A stretch of 64,000 bases of DNA from Chalara sp. BL73 (lineage: Eukaryota; Ascomycota; Leotiomycetes; Helotiales). The DNA is taken from the NCBI GenBank assembly GCA_918026815.1, contig CAKJVC010000012.1, forward strand, positions 2,790,001-2,854,000. Direction: 5' to 3'. Shown here one piece after another: positions 47,025-58,640 of this stretch; the first letter of the stretch is position 1, and each line of letters opens with the position of its first letter. The position numbers were made by a program, and so were the translations under genes. The notes under the pieces were generated by a model. That model saw only the letters and a list, made by a program, of their open reading frames with translations, was not told where the DNA came from and made no database searches.

Positions 47025-47464
47025 AAAAGCTCGAAATGTGAACACACTGGATGACACTACACTCATGCTTTATTGAGGCGAGCATTGCATAGCACTGCAT
47101 GAGAAATGACTTTTTTATGACTTGCATTCCGTGGAGTTATGGGTGGTTGTGGTGTTTTGGCTTTTGGTGGGTTCCCTTCTACATTGTATTAAGATTGTAC
47201 AAAGCAATATTTGGAACGTCGCACAGTTTGGTGAGGAGAAAAAAAGGAGCTTGGCGTTATGCTGAGTGGTATGATATATACTTAGCCATCGACTATCTTC
47301 TGATAAAATGCCTACTAAAGGCTTTATTACCACGTTCTTAAAAGGTGTTGGATACTACTATTGAGCAGCACTTCTGTTAGTGCGAAACTGTCCGAGACAT
47401 TGCCTCAGAAGGCAAGAGCCATCATGAACGGGCTGGAAGAATTTCTCACTCCCATCACTCATCC
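47025..47464. other. Convergent intergenic region, no gene seen
   Basis: 440 bp between the stop codons of the Myb gene and trm9; 3' UTRs expected. Confidence 0.4.
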
Positions 47465-48178
47465 TCAACCACCACTCGCACCCCCTTTCACTTTCCTCTT
47501 ACAGATCACCCACCAATTGTCTTTTTCATACCCAGCTTCCATGACTTCTCCACCCATAAAACGGATATCCTCCTCCAGCTCTCCAGAGCGATACAGATGA
47601 TAATATCTCTGGAATGTCTTCTCTGTCGTTCCATCTGGATGCGGATTGTTCTTGCCCGTCTTCATGACCCACGGAACCATAACATCCTGTTCATGCCCCT
47701 CATCCCAACCTCTCCTGCTTCCTTTCTGCTCCAGCGCCCACACGTAAATCAACGCCTTCCCACCTTGACTCAAACACTCCAAAATACAACTCACGGCCGC
47801 TCTCCGGCGCTCTAACGTACTCAAGTGATGCACAACGGCAATACTGATGGCAAATTCAAACCTCCCCGCTTGATGCGGTAGCGCCAGGGTGTCAGCTACA
47901 ACAGCAACGTGCGGTTCATGCTTCGCTGCGATTTTTACTAGGTTTGCGGACCGATCACTACCAATGATAAAGATGTCGCCGTTGACAGTGAGATACTTGC
48001 CATTTCCACACCCGATGTCGAGACCGATGGATCCCGGGGGGAGGGATTGCAGGAAGGATTCTACAATTGGCCAGGGTTTGTAGCGTGTGGATGAGAAATG
48101 GGATGCGATTTGCTGGTACACCTCGTGGACATGCTGCTCTTCGTATTTCGTAGGGTGAACATCGTCTGAAGAAGCCAT
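47465..48178 (-). CDS. trm9: tRNA wobble-uridine methyltransferase Trm9
   Basis: SAM-dependent methyltransferase, 237 aa, one exon. With Trm112 it methylates the carboxymethyl group on wobble uridine (mcm5U formation) of several tRNAs. The ATG at 48178 gives ASSDDVHPTKYEEQHVHEVY, the Trm9 start. Motif I is LDIGCGNGKY. IIGSDRSANLVKIA, VADTLALPH and AISIAVVHHLST follow as motif II and the post-motif regions. The C-terminal YHLYRSGELEEDI and NWWVICKRK blocks are Trm9 signatures. The open frame continues 40 codons upstream to a TTG but contains no earlier ATG, so it is 5' UTR. The gene converges with the Myb gene and is divergent from the ubiquitin protease. Confidence 0.94.
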   Translation of the reverse strand: MASSDDVHPTKYEEQHVHEVYQQIASHFSSTRYKPWPIVESFLQSLPPGSIGLDIGCGNGKYLTVNGDIFIIGSDRSANLVKIAAKHEPHVAVVADTLALPHQAGRFEFAISIAVVHHLSTLERRRAAVSCILECLSQGGKALIYVWALEQKGSRRGWDEGHEQDVMVPWVMKTGKNNPHPDGTTEKTFQRYYHLYRSGELEEDIRFMGGEVMEAGYEKDNWWVICKRKVKGGASGG

Positions 48179-49009
48179 TATGCTATGCTCGCTTTCGAAA
48201 TTGTAGAGGGTTATGTCGTCAAAATAAGGCCCAACATCCAATAACTTGTCCGAGACATTGTGGCAGAGAGTTGGCTGACCTCGGTTGCGACCAAGCAAAC
48301 TTTTCGGCTCGGATAGTAATGGCCGCTATCCGGAGCTAACCGCCACAGCAAATGAGGCTTAAAATTTTTGGGAAAAAAAAAAGACATTGTTCAATCTCAA
48401 CCTGCCGAACCTTTCCATCCACAAGAATGTGAAGGTTCCTTGCAACACAAATACGGCTTGTGGAAGGCGACACCTGTTTCAAAATAGGCTGATGAATGCC
48501 TTTTAGACTCACTATTCAAAGCCACCATTAATTCATAATTCTGGCAGGACTCTTATCAACCACCAGCCACCATATTCTGCCAGCCCAAATGCAAGTTCTT
48601 AGTTATATTCATTCAAGATCTTCACCTGGAGCTCGAAGGCCCCCTTTCATTCTCATCTATATACCGGAAAACATGACAATACCCTAGCATCGCCTTGATT
48701 CACTAGAAAAAAAGACGGCGTTCTGCCCAGCCACCAATCAACCATATGCCTGTGAAAGACATAAAAACTTTGACAATAACTCGAGTTATTAGAGTTTTCT
48801 AGAAGTCTGGAGCATATCAGCGAATCCTGAAGCTTTTATTAAAGTAATCCTTGGAAATCGAGAGAGGAACAGTTGCCTTTGCATCACCTTTATCTAACGG
48901 TGGTCGGATCCGACCCCTTTATTAAGCGAACCAAGTTCACATAAATATCAATACCACAATAGCAAGCACCACGCAGATTAGCCATTGTCTTTACCCTCAC
49001 GTATTCACG
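48179..49009. promoter_or_regulatory. Divergent promoter, trm9 / ubiquitin protease
   Basis: 830 bp between two start codons facing apart. It includes an A-run near 48375 and several short repeats, with no gene seen. Confidence 0.45.
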
Positions 49010-50624
49010 ATGGCTTCCCCATTGACAATGGTCCACAGGCCTATGAACCTGTATAAAAACACAGTTTCGCGCCCCTCATCGAAAAGTTCCTCTGTTCTCT
49101 TCAACAAGCAACAAAGATTTAATTTTCAAAACAAGCAATTCCGACGAAGCCTTCCGTCACACCAAAGGAAGGGCTTAATAGGTAGGATGTCTATCACTAC
49201 GAAGCAGCAGCCTCTTCTCCCTGAGAGAACCTTATTCAAACGCAAACTCGAAAATTTAGAAGGTAAGTCTTTAGCCTGCAGTTCAGTAGCGTCACCTTGC
49301 TGACATAGTATAGACACTGGCATCGACGATATTCTAGATGCGCCGCGCAAGAGGAAGTGCGTACTCACACCGAAGAGGCGTATCGGCGCTTATGAGCATC
49401 GTATCAAAGTTGCTAAGGATGCGAAGGCAAACAGGCAAAAGCGTAAATCGGTCAGTTCTCTGGCTCATTCTCCCAAAAGTGCTAAACTGACCACGCTCAA
49501 AGGCGCGGAATGTTAATGGCTCATGGTCTGGCCTTGGCCTTCGTGCAGAGTGCCAGCAGGGAATGTCTAATCCCAATATTCTATGCTACAGAAACTCGCT
49601 GCTGCAAGCCGTGCTTCACCAACCAAAATTGGTGAATTGGTTCGTCCAAAACCATGGCCCAGATGACTGTGAGAGCCCTTGGTCGTTAATCTAAAGAGCA
49701 TTCGCTCACAATCTTCAGGCTATGTCGAATCAGGCACAAGGTGTCTTAACTGCTTAGTAAAGCGGGTTATCGAGGAGTATTGGATCGGGAAGGACAGTGA
49801 CTTTCCCAAGATTCTCTCGACGCTAGATACTTCTTTCAAAAAGGGTAAAGGATTCACTATATCATCGCCTATTAGTACCAAAACTGACTCTGATAGCCGG
49901 TTGGGTTGTTGGCGGAAATAACGGGCAAGGCGATCCTGATGAGCTCGCTAATTGGCTATTTGGTGTTTTGCGAGATGAGCTTCCCACCACGTGAGTGTAT
50001 TCGCTCTATTTGAAGAGAATCAGCCTAACCATATCTATTAGCGGCCGCTCATCTCTTGACTCGCTGATGTACATCACTACCGCCTCTGTCGTTACCTGCG
50101 CGAAGTGCAGTCATATATCTCGAAGCACCGACCACAAGGACCGGGTTCTATCCATCCCCATCAAACCTCGCATCCAAAAAGGAGCTGTCTCTTCATACCT
50201 GACCAAATATATGATTGAAACGGTGGAGGACTATAAATGTGAATGGTGCTCTGACAAATCGGACAAAACGCGCAGAATCCTCATCTCCCACGCTCCCGAC
50301 GTCCTAGCTGTTCAATTAAAACGTTTTGAGTGGAACGGAGCCAAGGATAATGCCATGGTCGGCATCAATCTCACCTTAGATCTTGACCCTTATAGCGAGG
50401 TCAAGGCCATAGAGCCACAGAAGATGACATATAAGCTCAATTCCGTGGTCAAGCACGCTGGTAACTCTGGCTTCGGCCATTACATTTGTTCTGCCCTGGG
50501 CCCTGACAACAAGTGGTATACCTTTGATGATCAGGGTGTCTCGAGGAGTAGTATTATTGATGCGACGCAGCAAAGGGGCAAGTTCACGCCGTATTTGCTA
50601 TTTTACCAGCGAGACGAGGCGTGA
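49010..50624 (+). CDS. USP-family ubiquitin carboxyl-terminal hydrolase, 452 aa
   Basis: Six exons: 49010-49262, 49314-49450, 49503-49668, 49719-49844, 49897-49990 and 50042-50624. All five introns are 50-52 nt. The N-terminal 130 residues are basic and disordered (RKRKCVLTPKRRIG, KANRQKRKS), probably nuclear. The catalytic domain starts with the Cys box GMSNPNILCYRNSLLQAVLH (C158), continues through CLNC, CAKC and CEWC zinc-type pairs and VLAVQLKRFEWNG, to the His box YKLNSVVKHAGNSGFGHYIC (H405) and WYTFDDQGVS (Asp 421/422). The Cys, His and Asp of a USP triad are thus present. The Cys box has N-I-L in place of the common G-N-T, but keeps the oxyanion Asn five residues before Cys. Substrate unknown. 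The protein is shorter than typical nuclear USPs and lacks other domains. Confidence 0.88.
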
Positions 50625-51795
50625 ATGAAACAGCGGCTTGGTGGATTTACTTACTGAAATATGGAGTCTGGGGGCATAGCATAGAATAGTGAACAATATA
50701 AAAGGCTGGCACCTTTTAATATAATGTCTGTCCATGAGTATCTCCAGCCATCTCTTGTCATGTGAAATTCTTCCTTCTGCAATAGCTGCTCTCTAGCAAC
50801 CTTTTTCAAGTATTTATTTAAATGTAGCAAGATTGCTTGGTTTGTAGTGGTAGATAGCCATAGGGTATGAAAGATGTTATTGATACTTTAAGTTTTCAAT
50901 ATTGATGTCTTTTCACGACTCAAACCAGATCATAAGACTACTGGGTTTCATTTAGTCTCCTCAAATCTCGATATCTCAGAAGCCTTAAAACGACAATGGG
51001 GGCTAAAAGTCTACAAAAATGTCAGCAATATCTGAATATTAAACGTTTCAAAGCCCCTAATACACTTGAAATAGCTGCGAAAATGCATGCATGACATCCT
51101 TATCTACTTCTTTTACCACCTCACCAAAATGGACTTCTTCAACCACAGAAATCTACATTCCATGTTGCGCTTAAAGCTACTACTAAGTAGTATATGAAAG
51201 ATTCCGATGTATTGATTTCGTCATCGATCTAGCTTCATATACGATGTCCTACCGAACGAATTTGGCTTGTCAATTGAGATTATAGTTATTCTATTAACAT
51301 TAAGTACACCAAAAAATCCTATAACCATATGTGTTTGCAGATTTGATTGAGAGCTTGGTATAGTATTCACTTACGCTTAGTTTGAACGTCATAGGATTAG
51401 GAATGCCATAAAGATCTTACCAGATCTCTTAGTAGGAGACAATATGGTTTGCTCAGGTGGGATTCTGATAAATTGCCGGCCAGGAACTTGCAAGTACAAT
51501 AAGGGAATCTAAATTACCTTCAAATACCCCCGAGGCTGGTTTGGAGACGGCGTACTGCCTGTGTGTGACAATACAATCCATGGCCCACCCACATAGGACA
51601 GAAAAGTTGTGATCTTAAAGAGGCATGGCCACCAGTCCAACTCCATCACGGCATATGATAAATGCATTTTATATTATCGGATCATGAGGCGTAAATAATA
51701 GTACTACTTGTATAGGCTAGGAGAGTCTTGATGTCAGTATGGATATATATCCGACAATTTTATTTAGTGTCAATGCACAATACTTTCTTCCTGAG
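50625..51795. other. Convergent intergenic region, no gene seen
   Basis: About 1.2 kb of AT-leaning sequence between two stop codons. No ORF above 60 codons is present, so it is probably long 3' UTRs or spacer. Confidence 0.45.
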
Positions 51796-53033
51796 CTAAG
51801 CTCCACCATTTAACGGGCTTTTTGGATCATATTCCGCAGACTCAATCAAGTCTGGGTATGCGAGATCGCCTTGCTTTCTTGCCTCGTCCATAGCTTCCAT
51901 GATCGCTACACTCTCATCCCACTCAAGACCCTCACTCTCAAGTTTTCCATCCCTTAAACACCTTGCTGCTTCATCTGCCTCCCAGAACATGCCGTGGCCC
52001 CAATCATCTCGCTCAGGGTCTTTGGGAAAGGGACAGTGCACCACCTCCACCTCACCTGGGACACCACCTTTCAAAAGGACCTGATATTGGAATGGACGAT
52101 AAAGTGGCCCGAAGAGCTGAATCTCTCCTTTTGTCCCTTGAATCCTCGCCGTTGGCCCAGAAACTATCGATTCATCCCCATAAGGCTGGGAAGCGGTTCT
52201 CAAGGAGGTCGTAGCAATGCCCACAGTCTTATTATTCTCGAAATGCGAGATAATTGTGGTGGACTCATCTGCTCCCGTCTGTGAATACTTGCTGACCGCG
52301 GCCAATACCTTGGGTGTCTCTCGTGGCTTCAGCTGGCAATGATACAGGATCTGCCAGACCCATGTTAACGAATAGATTCCAAGATCCAATAGTGCTCCTC
52401 CAGCAAGATCTTTGTTGACCATTCTGTTCTCGTCAGGGAAGTCGAGCAAGCCATCATCAGCTGCTTTCCCAAGTGACAAATCTGCATAAACACGATAAAC
52501 CTTCCCAATTGCTCCGGATGTAACCAATTCCCGGATCTTGATGCTGATAGGGAAGTAGCGTGTCCATACTGCCTCCATCAAGAAGAGCTTCTTTGCTTTG
52601 GCGGTCTCGACCAACTTCTTTGCCTGAGCCGCGTTTACTGTGAATGCCTTTTCACAGAGCACATGTTTTCCCGCCTCTAGTGCAAGCATCGCATTCTGGA
52701 AATGATGCGAGTGCGGGGTAGCCACATATATAATATCGACGTTGGGATCCTTGACAAGCTCGGCATAGGATCCATAAGCTTTAGCTCCTTCTGGAGCCTT
52801 GATTTCTTTCAGGAATTCTTCAGCGCGAGAGGCGGAGGAGGACGAAGCAGCAGCAGCAACGATATGCTCTACGTCATATACATCACGAGTTGCTGGATTG
52901 GTGAGGAGATCCTTAGTGAAAGCTACATTGGCAGTTAGTGACTGGGGTGCATTCTTGTTAAAGATAGGAGTTCTCAACTCTTTGCTATTCCTCCTGTTGC
53001 CAGAATTCCCCATTTCACTGCGTACGGAGCCAT
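51796..53033 (-). CDS. Gfo/Idh/MocA-family dehydrogenase (dihydrodiol dehydrogenase-like)
   Basis: Exons 53033-52979 and 52922-51796 give 393 aa. The 56-nt intron (GTTGAG...TGTAG, branch CTAAC) lies just after the NAD(P) motif and must be removed to keep it: APYAVKWGILATGGIAK joins TFTKDLLTNP. An apparent open frame runs through the intron in another phase and is misleading. Rossmann features: GILATGGIA, VAAAASSSSASRAEEFL, DIIYVATPHSHHFQNAMLAL, and CEKAF with the expected catalytic Lys. The C-terminal domain has LMEAVWTRYFP, GGALLDLGIYSLTW and GTKGEIQLFGP, which fit the dimeric dihydrodiol dehydrogenase / D-xylose-NADP dehydrogenase subgroup. A soluble NADP-linked sugar or dihydrodiol oxidase is the family expectation. 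It shares a divergent promoter with the aldo-keto reductase. Confidence 0.9.
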
Positions 53034-53666
53034 TGTCACGAAGTATCTTAGGAATAGTGTGAGCTTTATTCTGTGATACAAAGACTTGAAAGGATTTGGT
53101 AAGAGATGGCGTCACAATATAACCATCCAGTACGAAGGTGGGATATTACTTCTAAGAGTATTTACCCGATGTGGCGACTGGGGGAGCTCGAGACGGGTAA
53201 ATAAACTTGGTGATCCTCATAAATACATATATCAAGACTAGTATAGAGAATAATAAATCGATAGGGAAAGTGATCTACAAAGTGGTCTCTGGTATACCTT
53301 TCAGTCACGCTTTCCTGGTATTGTCCAACAGCGTACTTGAACTTTCATGTTTTGTGTTCTCGTGTTATGGTGTTTAAATATATACGTAATGCGGGGTCCT
53401 TGGAATTTCTGTGCCCCTCTTTACAGGGTGACCCAATCGTGAGCATACCAACCTCGCAATTGAGCCTACGGTAGTATATTGTCCTCATCATAAGTTACTT
53501 TCATGGGAGACAAATACCCTTTTCCAATGCTATATTCACTCCCAACCCTATTGATATATGGTACATCCGTGACACCACTGAAACTACACTTTCCAACCGC
53601 AGATTTGCTACAACTATATTTTTTTATTTGATCCTGTTATTGACATACAGAACCTAGAGAAGGAAC
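53034..53666. promoter_or_regulatory. Shared divergent promoter of two oxidoreductase genes
   Basis: 633 bp between the start codons of the Gfo/Idh dehydrogenase (-) and the aldo-keto reductase (+). A TATA-like TATATATTTAAAC occurs on the minus-strand side near 53385. No factor site is claimed. Confidence 0.5.
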
Positions 53667-54689
53667 ATGGCACAATCCACGTTTTCATCACCACTAACTC
53701 TCAAGAACTCCTTTAACACTACGATCCCGAAGTTAGTATATGGCACAGCATGGAAGAGGGACAGTACTGCAGATCTCGTATACCAAGCTATCAAGGCAGG
53801 CTTTCGCGGCGTCGACACAGCGGCACAACCTCGACATTATCGTGAAAAATTGGTGGGCGACGGAATCAACAGGGCTATTAAGGAGGGAATAGTCACCCGA
53901 GACCAACTCTATGTCGGTCTCTACAGTTCTCCCCTCGGCTGTTGTAGCTAATGGCATTAGATCCAAACCAAATTCACACCTCCGTCTGGTCAAGACCCAA
54001 ATAATATGCCTTACACCCTACAGCAATCGTTCGAAGATAGAATACATGCCTCAATAGCCTCCTCACTCTATAATTTGCAAACTTTAGACTCCATAGATAG
54101 CTACATCGATTGCCTCGTTCTACACTCGCCATTTTCGAGCATTGCTGAGACGGTGAAGGCGTGGGAGATCTTCTCCACTTATGTGCCACATAGAATCCGG
54201 GCGTTGGGGATCTCTAACACTTCGCTTTCCATCCTTCACGCTCTCTTTGGTGAGATGAAGACCAAGCCGGCTGTTGTACAAAATCGGTTCTACGGGGACA
54301 CAGGATGGGAAGTGCCTCTAAGAAGGTACTGCAGGGAGCAAGGCATTGTCTTCCAGAGCTTCTGGACCTACACTGGAAATCCAAAACTGGTAGGATCGGA
54401 GGTTGTGCAGGAACTAAGCAAAGAATTTGCTCTGCTAGGGATCAATGATCCTACTGTGATGGCACTTTACACTCTTGTTATTGGCCTGGAAGGTGTCACT
54501 GTCTTGGATGGGACAACACGGCCTGAGAGAATGAAGGGTGATCTGGAGGGACTCAAAACTGCTGGTTCATGGATAGAGAAGGACGGGAAGGAAGAATGGG
54601 AAGCAAAGTTAAAGGAGTTTAGAGTGTTGATTGGCGAGGATGCCCAAAGTTACAGGACTTTCAGCAATACCTCTACACAACATTGGTAA
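53667..54689 (+). CDS. Aldo-keto reductase, 324 aa
   Basis: Exons 53667-53912 and 53961-54689. The 48-nt intron uses donor GTCGGT and acceptor CATTAG (branch GCTAATG) and joins DQLY to IQTKFTPPSGQ. NAD(P)H-dependent carbonyl reductase of the AKR superfamily. The catalytic tetrad is complete after splicing: D50 (GVDTAAQ), Y58 (RHYREKLVG), K86 (QTKF) and H137 (LVLHSPF). RALGISNTSLSILHAL and VVQNRFYGDTGW are the usual later barrel strands. The C-terminal part is shorter in the cofactor loop than in classic xylose reductases. Substrate not predictable. The N-terminus lacks a targeting signal, so it should be cytosolic. Confidence 0.9.
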
Positions 54690-54960
54690 TAAATATTCAT
54701 GATAAAAGGGTTCTCTATCCTAACATGAATACAGAAATTTTAGATTGACTGTATACTTCCAAACAACTATCATTAGACGGTATAAATTATATCGGACTTG
54801 AGATGGAACATCCTCACAAAATATGTATGCTCCATAGATTTAATTATTGCATCTAGAGAAGGCCAATTATTTCCACCGTTTCCCACTCGCATCATCAACG
54901 GATCCTTAGCGCATTAAAACATCAACCCCTTACTAAATCATATTAAGCAAATCCAGGCCT
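54690..54960. other. Convergent spacer, no gene seen
   Basis: 270 bp of AT-rich sequence between the stop codons of the aldo-keto reductase and the GPI-anchored protein. Confidence 0.4.
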
Positions 54961-55878
54961 TCACAAGACAAGGACGGCACCAGCTGCGACAGCCAATGCA
55001 GGAAGAGCTCCCCGAGCAAGATGATTCGCAGCACCTGTGACCTGGACAGGGATGTCGGCAGTTGTGACGGTTCCGTTAGAAGACGCAGTATATGATGGTG
55101 CACCGCTCACTGTAGTCTTGGTAGGATATGTAGTCACAATCGCATCGGTGAAGGTGTTAGCTGGCGGTGTGTTCGTTACTCCTGACGCAGTCGTGCTATC
55201 TGAAAAGCCGGCACTTGTCACATCACTAACAGGAGGAGCAGTGGCTGTTGCTACCTCGGAGGTCAGAGACGAGACACCATAAAGGGCGGCACAGTCAGTC
55301 AAGCTTGAGCCCTGCTTCAGTCAGAAACGTCATTAATTGGCAACAATGGCCTTACATCTGGACAGCACCAAGTTCCTTGAGAGTTGCTTGTGCAGAAATA
55401 GCCGTCTCTACAGGCATCTAGGGTTCCCAATTAGTCTGCGGTGTATTATCTACGGAGCAATTACTCACTTCCAAGGCCATCAGCTCGACAGCACTTCTGT
55501 GTTGCAGGTGTGAAACAATGTCTGTGAAAAGATTGTTAATGCCTATAATATAATGACCCTTGGGAGAATGAGGGCTTTCGAAAGACATCATGGAGAGTCA
55601 TCCTCTTAGGTTCTCCCATATTCTTTCCAGACAACTTACAGGTCTCCGTCTGTGCTTGGACATTCTTCTGTATCAGCACCACAAGCTTCTTGACAAGTGT
55701 CTCCACTACCACATTGATATTGTTGGGGCGCGTATCCAGAATCCTGACGTCCAACTATGCCAAAAGCCTGATTGAAGGACATCTTTGCCAACTGGTGTGG
55801 CATTGGGTCGGCCATGGGACCAGCTGCTGCAAGTGCAGTAGCAATGAGTGACGATATAAAGAGGGTGTTAGACAACAT
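54961..55878 (-). CDS. GPI-anchored, Cys-rich secreted protein, 234 aa
   Basis: Four exons: 55878-55640, 55521-55469, 55417-55356 and 55311-54961. Introns are 55522-55639, 55418-55468 and 55312-55355. Residues 1-18 are a signal peptide (LFISSLIATALAAAG). A compact Cys-rich domain follows with 12 Cys: QCGSGDTCQEACGADTEEC, HCFTPATQKCC, NACRDGYFC and GTWCCPDGSSLTDC. Next comes a Ser/Thr-rich stalk and a hydrophobic C-terminus (LARGALPALAVAAGAVLVL) typical of a GPI-attachment signal. It would sit on the plasma membrane or cell wall. The Cys spacing is common in small fungal wall proteins but is not a CFEM domain. Exon 4 may start three bases earlier because the acceptor is a tandem AAGCAG. Confidence 0.82.
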
Positions 55879-56884
55879 GATGATGGATCCGAGTACTTTT
55901 GTAAAGCGAATGTAGTATTGAAGAAGCTCAAAGACAAGAATGCTATTCAGATACGGAACTTAATACCAGTAGAATGAAGCTACATTAGAAAGAATCGAGA
56001 AGGGCACAGTCACTTATACTTTGTATAAGGGAAGAGATTTGCAGCCTTTTCCCAGCGTTGTCTTAGCCATTCAGTAGCTGTTCATTGATGGTTACACGGA
56101 AGAAATGCGATGCAAAAGAAGTGGCTTCGCCTCCACCTGCTAGGAACAACGCAGACCAAATCGTTGGATATCGTTCAGCGCGGCTGAATCATTGGGCTCC
56201 CTGAAATACGGTGGTCATTTAAAGTTTCCCCTGACCAACTCATAGTCTCGCTGGAGGAGCCAGTGATATTGAGATCTGGGCAGGCGCATGCCCAGAAAGT
56301 CGGTAAAAATGACCCTTCATTTTCTCAGAGAGGAGAGGCAGAGCCAGGTTTCACGAAACTCATTGGTGACCAACCCCGGAAATATTCTCCTCTTGAGAGT
56401 GATCCAGGCATCGGCTGGAATGGTTCTGCGGGCCAGGCTGGGGATCTGGAGTTTGCCGAAGGCTTGTTTCAGCCCTAACGCCAAAATGAAATGCGGAGAT
56501 ACAAAAATAGGGTTGCTAAAAGGCTAGTGCCACATAGCAGGGCAGTCTCTTGTCGTCGTCAACACAAACTGCCTCGTCTCCTCGAGACAGGGCTGAGTCG
56601 GTAGCCCAACTGCATGCTATTGGTATATATGGCTGAGATCTAAAATGTTGCCGAGTTCAAGGTCGTGCCTACCATTGGATGCCTAAATTCCAACAGATAT
56701 GTATGGGATCGGATATATCTCCCGTCTAAACATTATGACAACTCCACTGGGCCACACCGAGTCGATCACAGCCCCAGGCATGGTGGATATTACAGAACTA
56801 ATCATATTACGACGGGATATTTGCCGGGTTTGTCTTCGTAACACAGCATTTGCCAAATAGCTAGAGTATATCTCGGGTACCTGC
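55879..56884. other. 1-kb intergenic region, no gene seen
   Basis: Upstream of the GPI-anchored protein (on the minus strand) and of the NmrA relic. Only short open frames; nothing recognisable. Confidence 0.4.
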
Positions 56885-57888
56885 ACCATAGTGAGAACGT
56901 TCCTGATCACGGGAGAGAAAGGAACACAGGGGTGGAGCGGTTGTCGATGCTTTACTTTTCCAGACAAGCTCCCATCCGAGGCCGCTGTCTTCGCCGTGAC
57001 CCGGAACACAGAAAGCCACGATGCAAGATATCTAGCCTCAAATCCGAGCACATCAAACTAATACAAGGACATTTAAACGACAGTGAGAGCATCCTAAAGA
57101 ATTCAGATGTTTCTGTTAATAGTGCATTTTGAATCTCCGTCCTGCAACATAGTCCCTTCGTAAAGAGCGACGCGGAGGCAGCGCAGGTGAAGGGCTTATC
57201 GACGCAGCGTTGAAGAATGGAGTAAAACGTTTCGTTTTTACGTCTGTGGATAGAGATGGCGATGTGTGTGACACGAAGAAGACCCATTTCCCACATATAA
57301 TAATCAAATTTTATATTGAGGAATGCCTCTTGGAGCTTTTCTGGACCTGGCCTGTTGTGGGCTCTCTCGCATCAGACTGCGTTCGTAGAGAATCTTGGTT
57401 GGCGCTACGGCAAAGCTTCCTTCTACATGCCACTGTTATATATTTCTCCTGAAAGATATAGCCCCCAAGCTGAAATTAATCAGCCATGCCGTCTGGTCAA
57501 AAATTCCAATTAATCTCCAAGCAAGACATTGGTTGGTTTGATCCCCGGCTCTCCTAAATCCACCCACCTTCGCCGGTCGCAAGTATCATTAGCTGGTGAT
57601 GAACTCGACAACTCGGAAATGGGCACTCTCTACCAAGACCGCTCGAGGAAGCCTATAGCGGCGACAAATCCGTTCCTGACGAAGTAGCTGCGTTGGTTGG
57701 TGGGAGATATTGGGCTGATATTTAAGTGGTTTGATGAGATGGGCTACAGAGCGGATATTGGAGCGTTGAGAAGAGAGCATCCAGGGTTGTTGAACTTGCT
57801 TACTGGAGGGGAGAAAATTCGCGAAGTGATACAAAGAGCTGCTTCCAGCAAGGAAACAGATCTGTATTTTATTGGGGAGGAGTGGTAG
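56885..57888 (+). pseudogene. Decayed NmrA-like NAD(P)-binding gene
   Basis: Pieces of an NmrA/HSCARG-type protein are readable in order but in different frames. They are the nucleotide-binding start (TFLITGEKGTQG, then GGAVVDALL in the next frame), AVFAVTRNTESH, LKSEHIKLIQGHLNDSESIL, EGLIDAALKNGVKRFVFTSV with DRDGD, KQDIGWFDPRLS before a stop, VSLAGDELDNSEMG, and finally VGDIGLIFKWFDEMGYRADI with GALRREHPGLLNL, ending at 57888. The fragments are separated by frameshifts and by stop codons (for example after FDPRLS and NPFLTK) that do not coincide with plausible introns. NmrA-like proteins bind NAD(P) as redox sensors or reductases. The relic covers essentially the whole family length (about 1 kb), so decay was by small changes rather than truncation. 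It sits close to two intact oxidoreductase genes. Confidence 0.85.
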
Positions 57889-58640
57889 AGGGAGACAGCC
57901 CAAACTATTTATTATCTGGCACTCTTGAAATATTCAAGCTTTGATCCCTCGTCATCACGCCAATCCTCACCTCATCTCATGATCGCTCGAGCCCTATAGC
58001 CAATGCAAATCAACAACGTATAACTGCACGCAGTTATACCTACGTCAGCGTCATAGGAGCATCTGCGTTGCAGGTCGTAGGACTCCCCTGTTTTGCAATC
58101 ATAATATTTAACACAATTAACTCGATGTCAACTACTGGTGTTGCTCTGCATATGGTACATCATACCTATTACCTGGGCAAAGATAACTTTTAACCAAAGG
58201 AGTACCCTGTTATAAACCTGTCCTTCCGAAACCCTTCAGATCATATGGCACTACTATGCGGTCACTAGTATGTGGAGAAACCTTCTGATTTCCCCAAGGA
58301 GTAGAACGGAGAGAGTATAGAAGATATTTCCGCGAACGCAAACCTGGAATAGAGACGATGTCAGTATCGTAGCGCTTCATCAATATCTTCACTATTTACA
58401 CATCATATTGCGGCGATATTGTGAGCGTCTTCTTATATATTAGTCATTGATTGCATTAGCGCTATACTTTTGACCATCCATCCGTGCCAAAAACGCTCCA
58501 TTTTAATGCGTAAGCCGTTATGACACAATGCAATGCTGTCCACGTTACCCATTCGCCCGCGCGATGCTGCAAATCAAGTGAGAAGATGTTACAAGTGTGA
58601 GAGCAAGAGGGAACTGTGCGAAGAGGGGGTTTTGAAGAGA
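57889..58640. other. Intergenic region, no gene seen
   Basis: About 750 bp between the NmrA relic and the stop of the YAG7-like gene. Nothing recognisable. Confidence 0.4.

Noticed and set aside
47465..48298. 277-codon version of trm9 starting at 48298
   Set aside because: The codon there is TTG. The first ATG, at 48178, begins the conserved Trm9 sequence.
52923..53115. Extended N-terminus for the Gfo/Idh gene read straight through from 53115
   Set aside because: That frame destroys the NAD(P)-binding motif. Splicing 52923-52978 restores GILATGGIA with an ATG at 53033.
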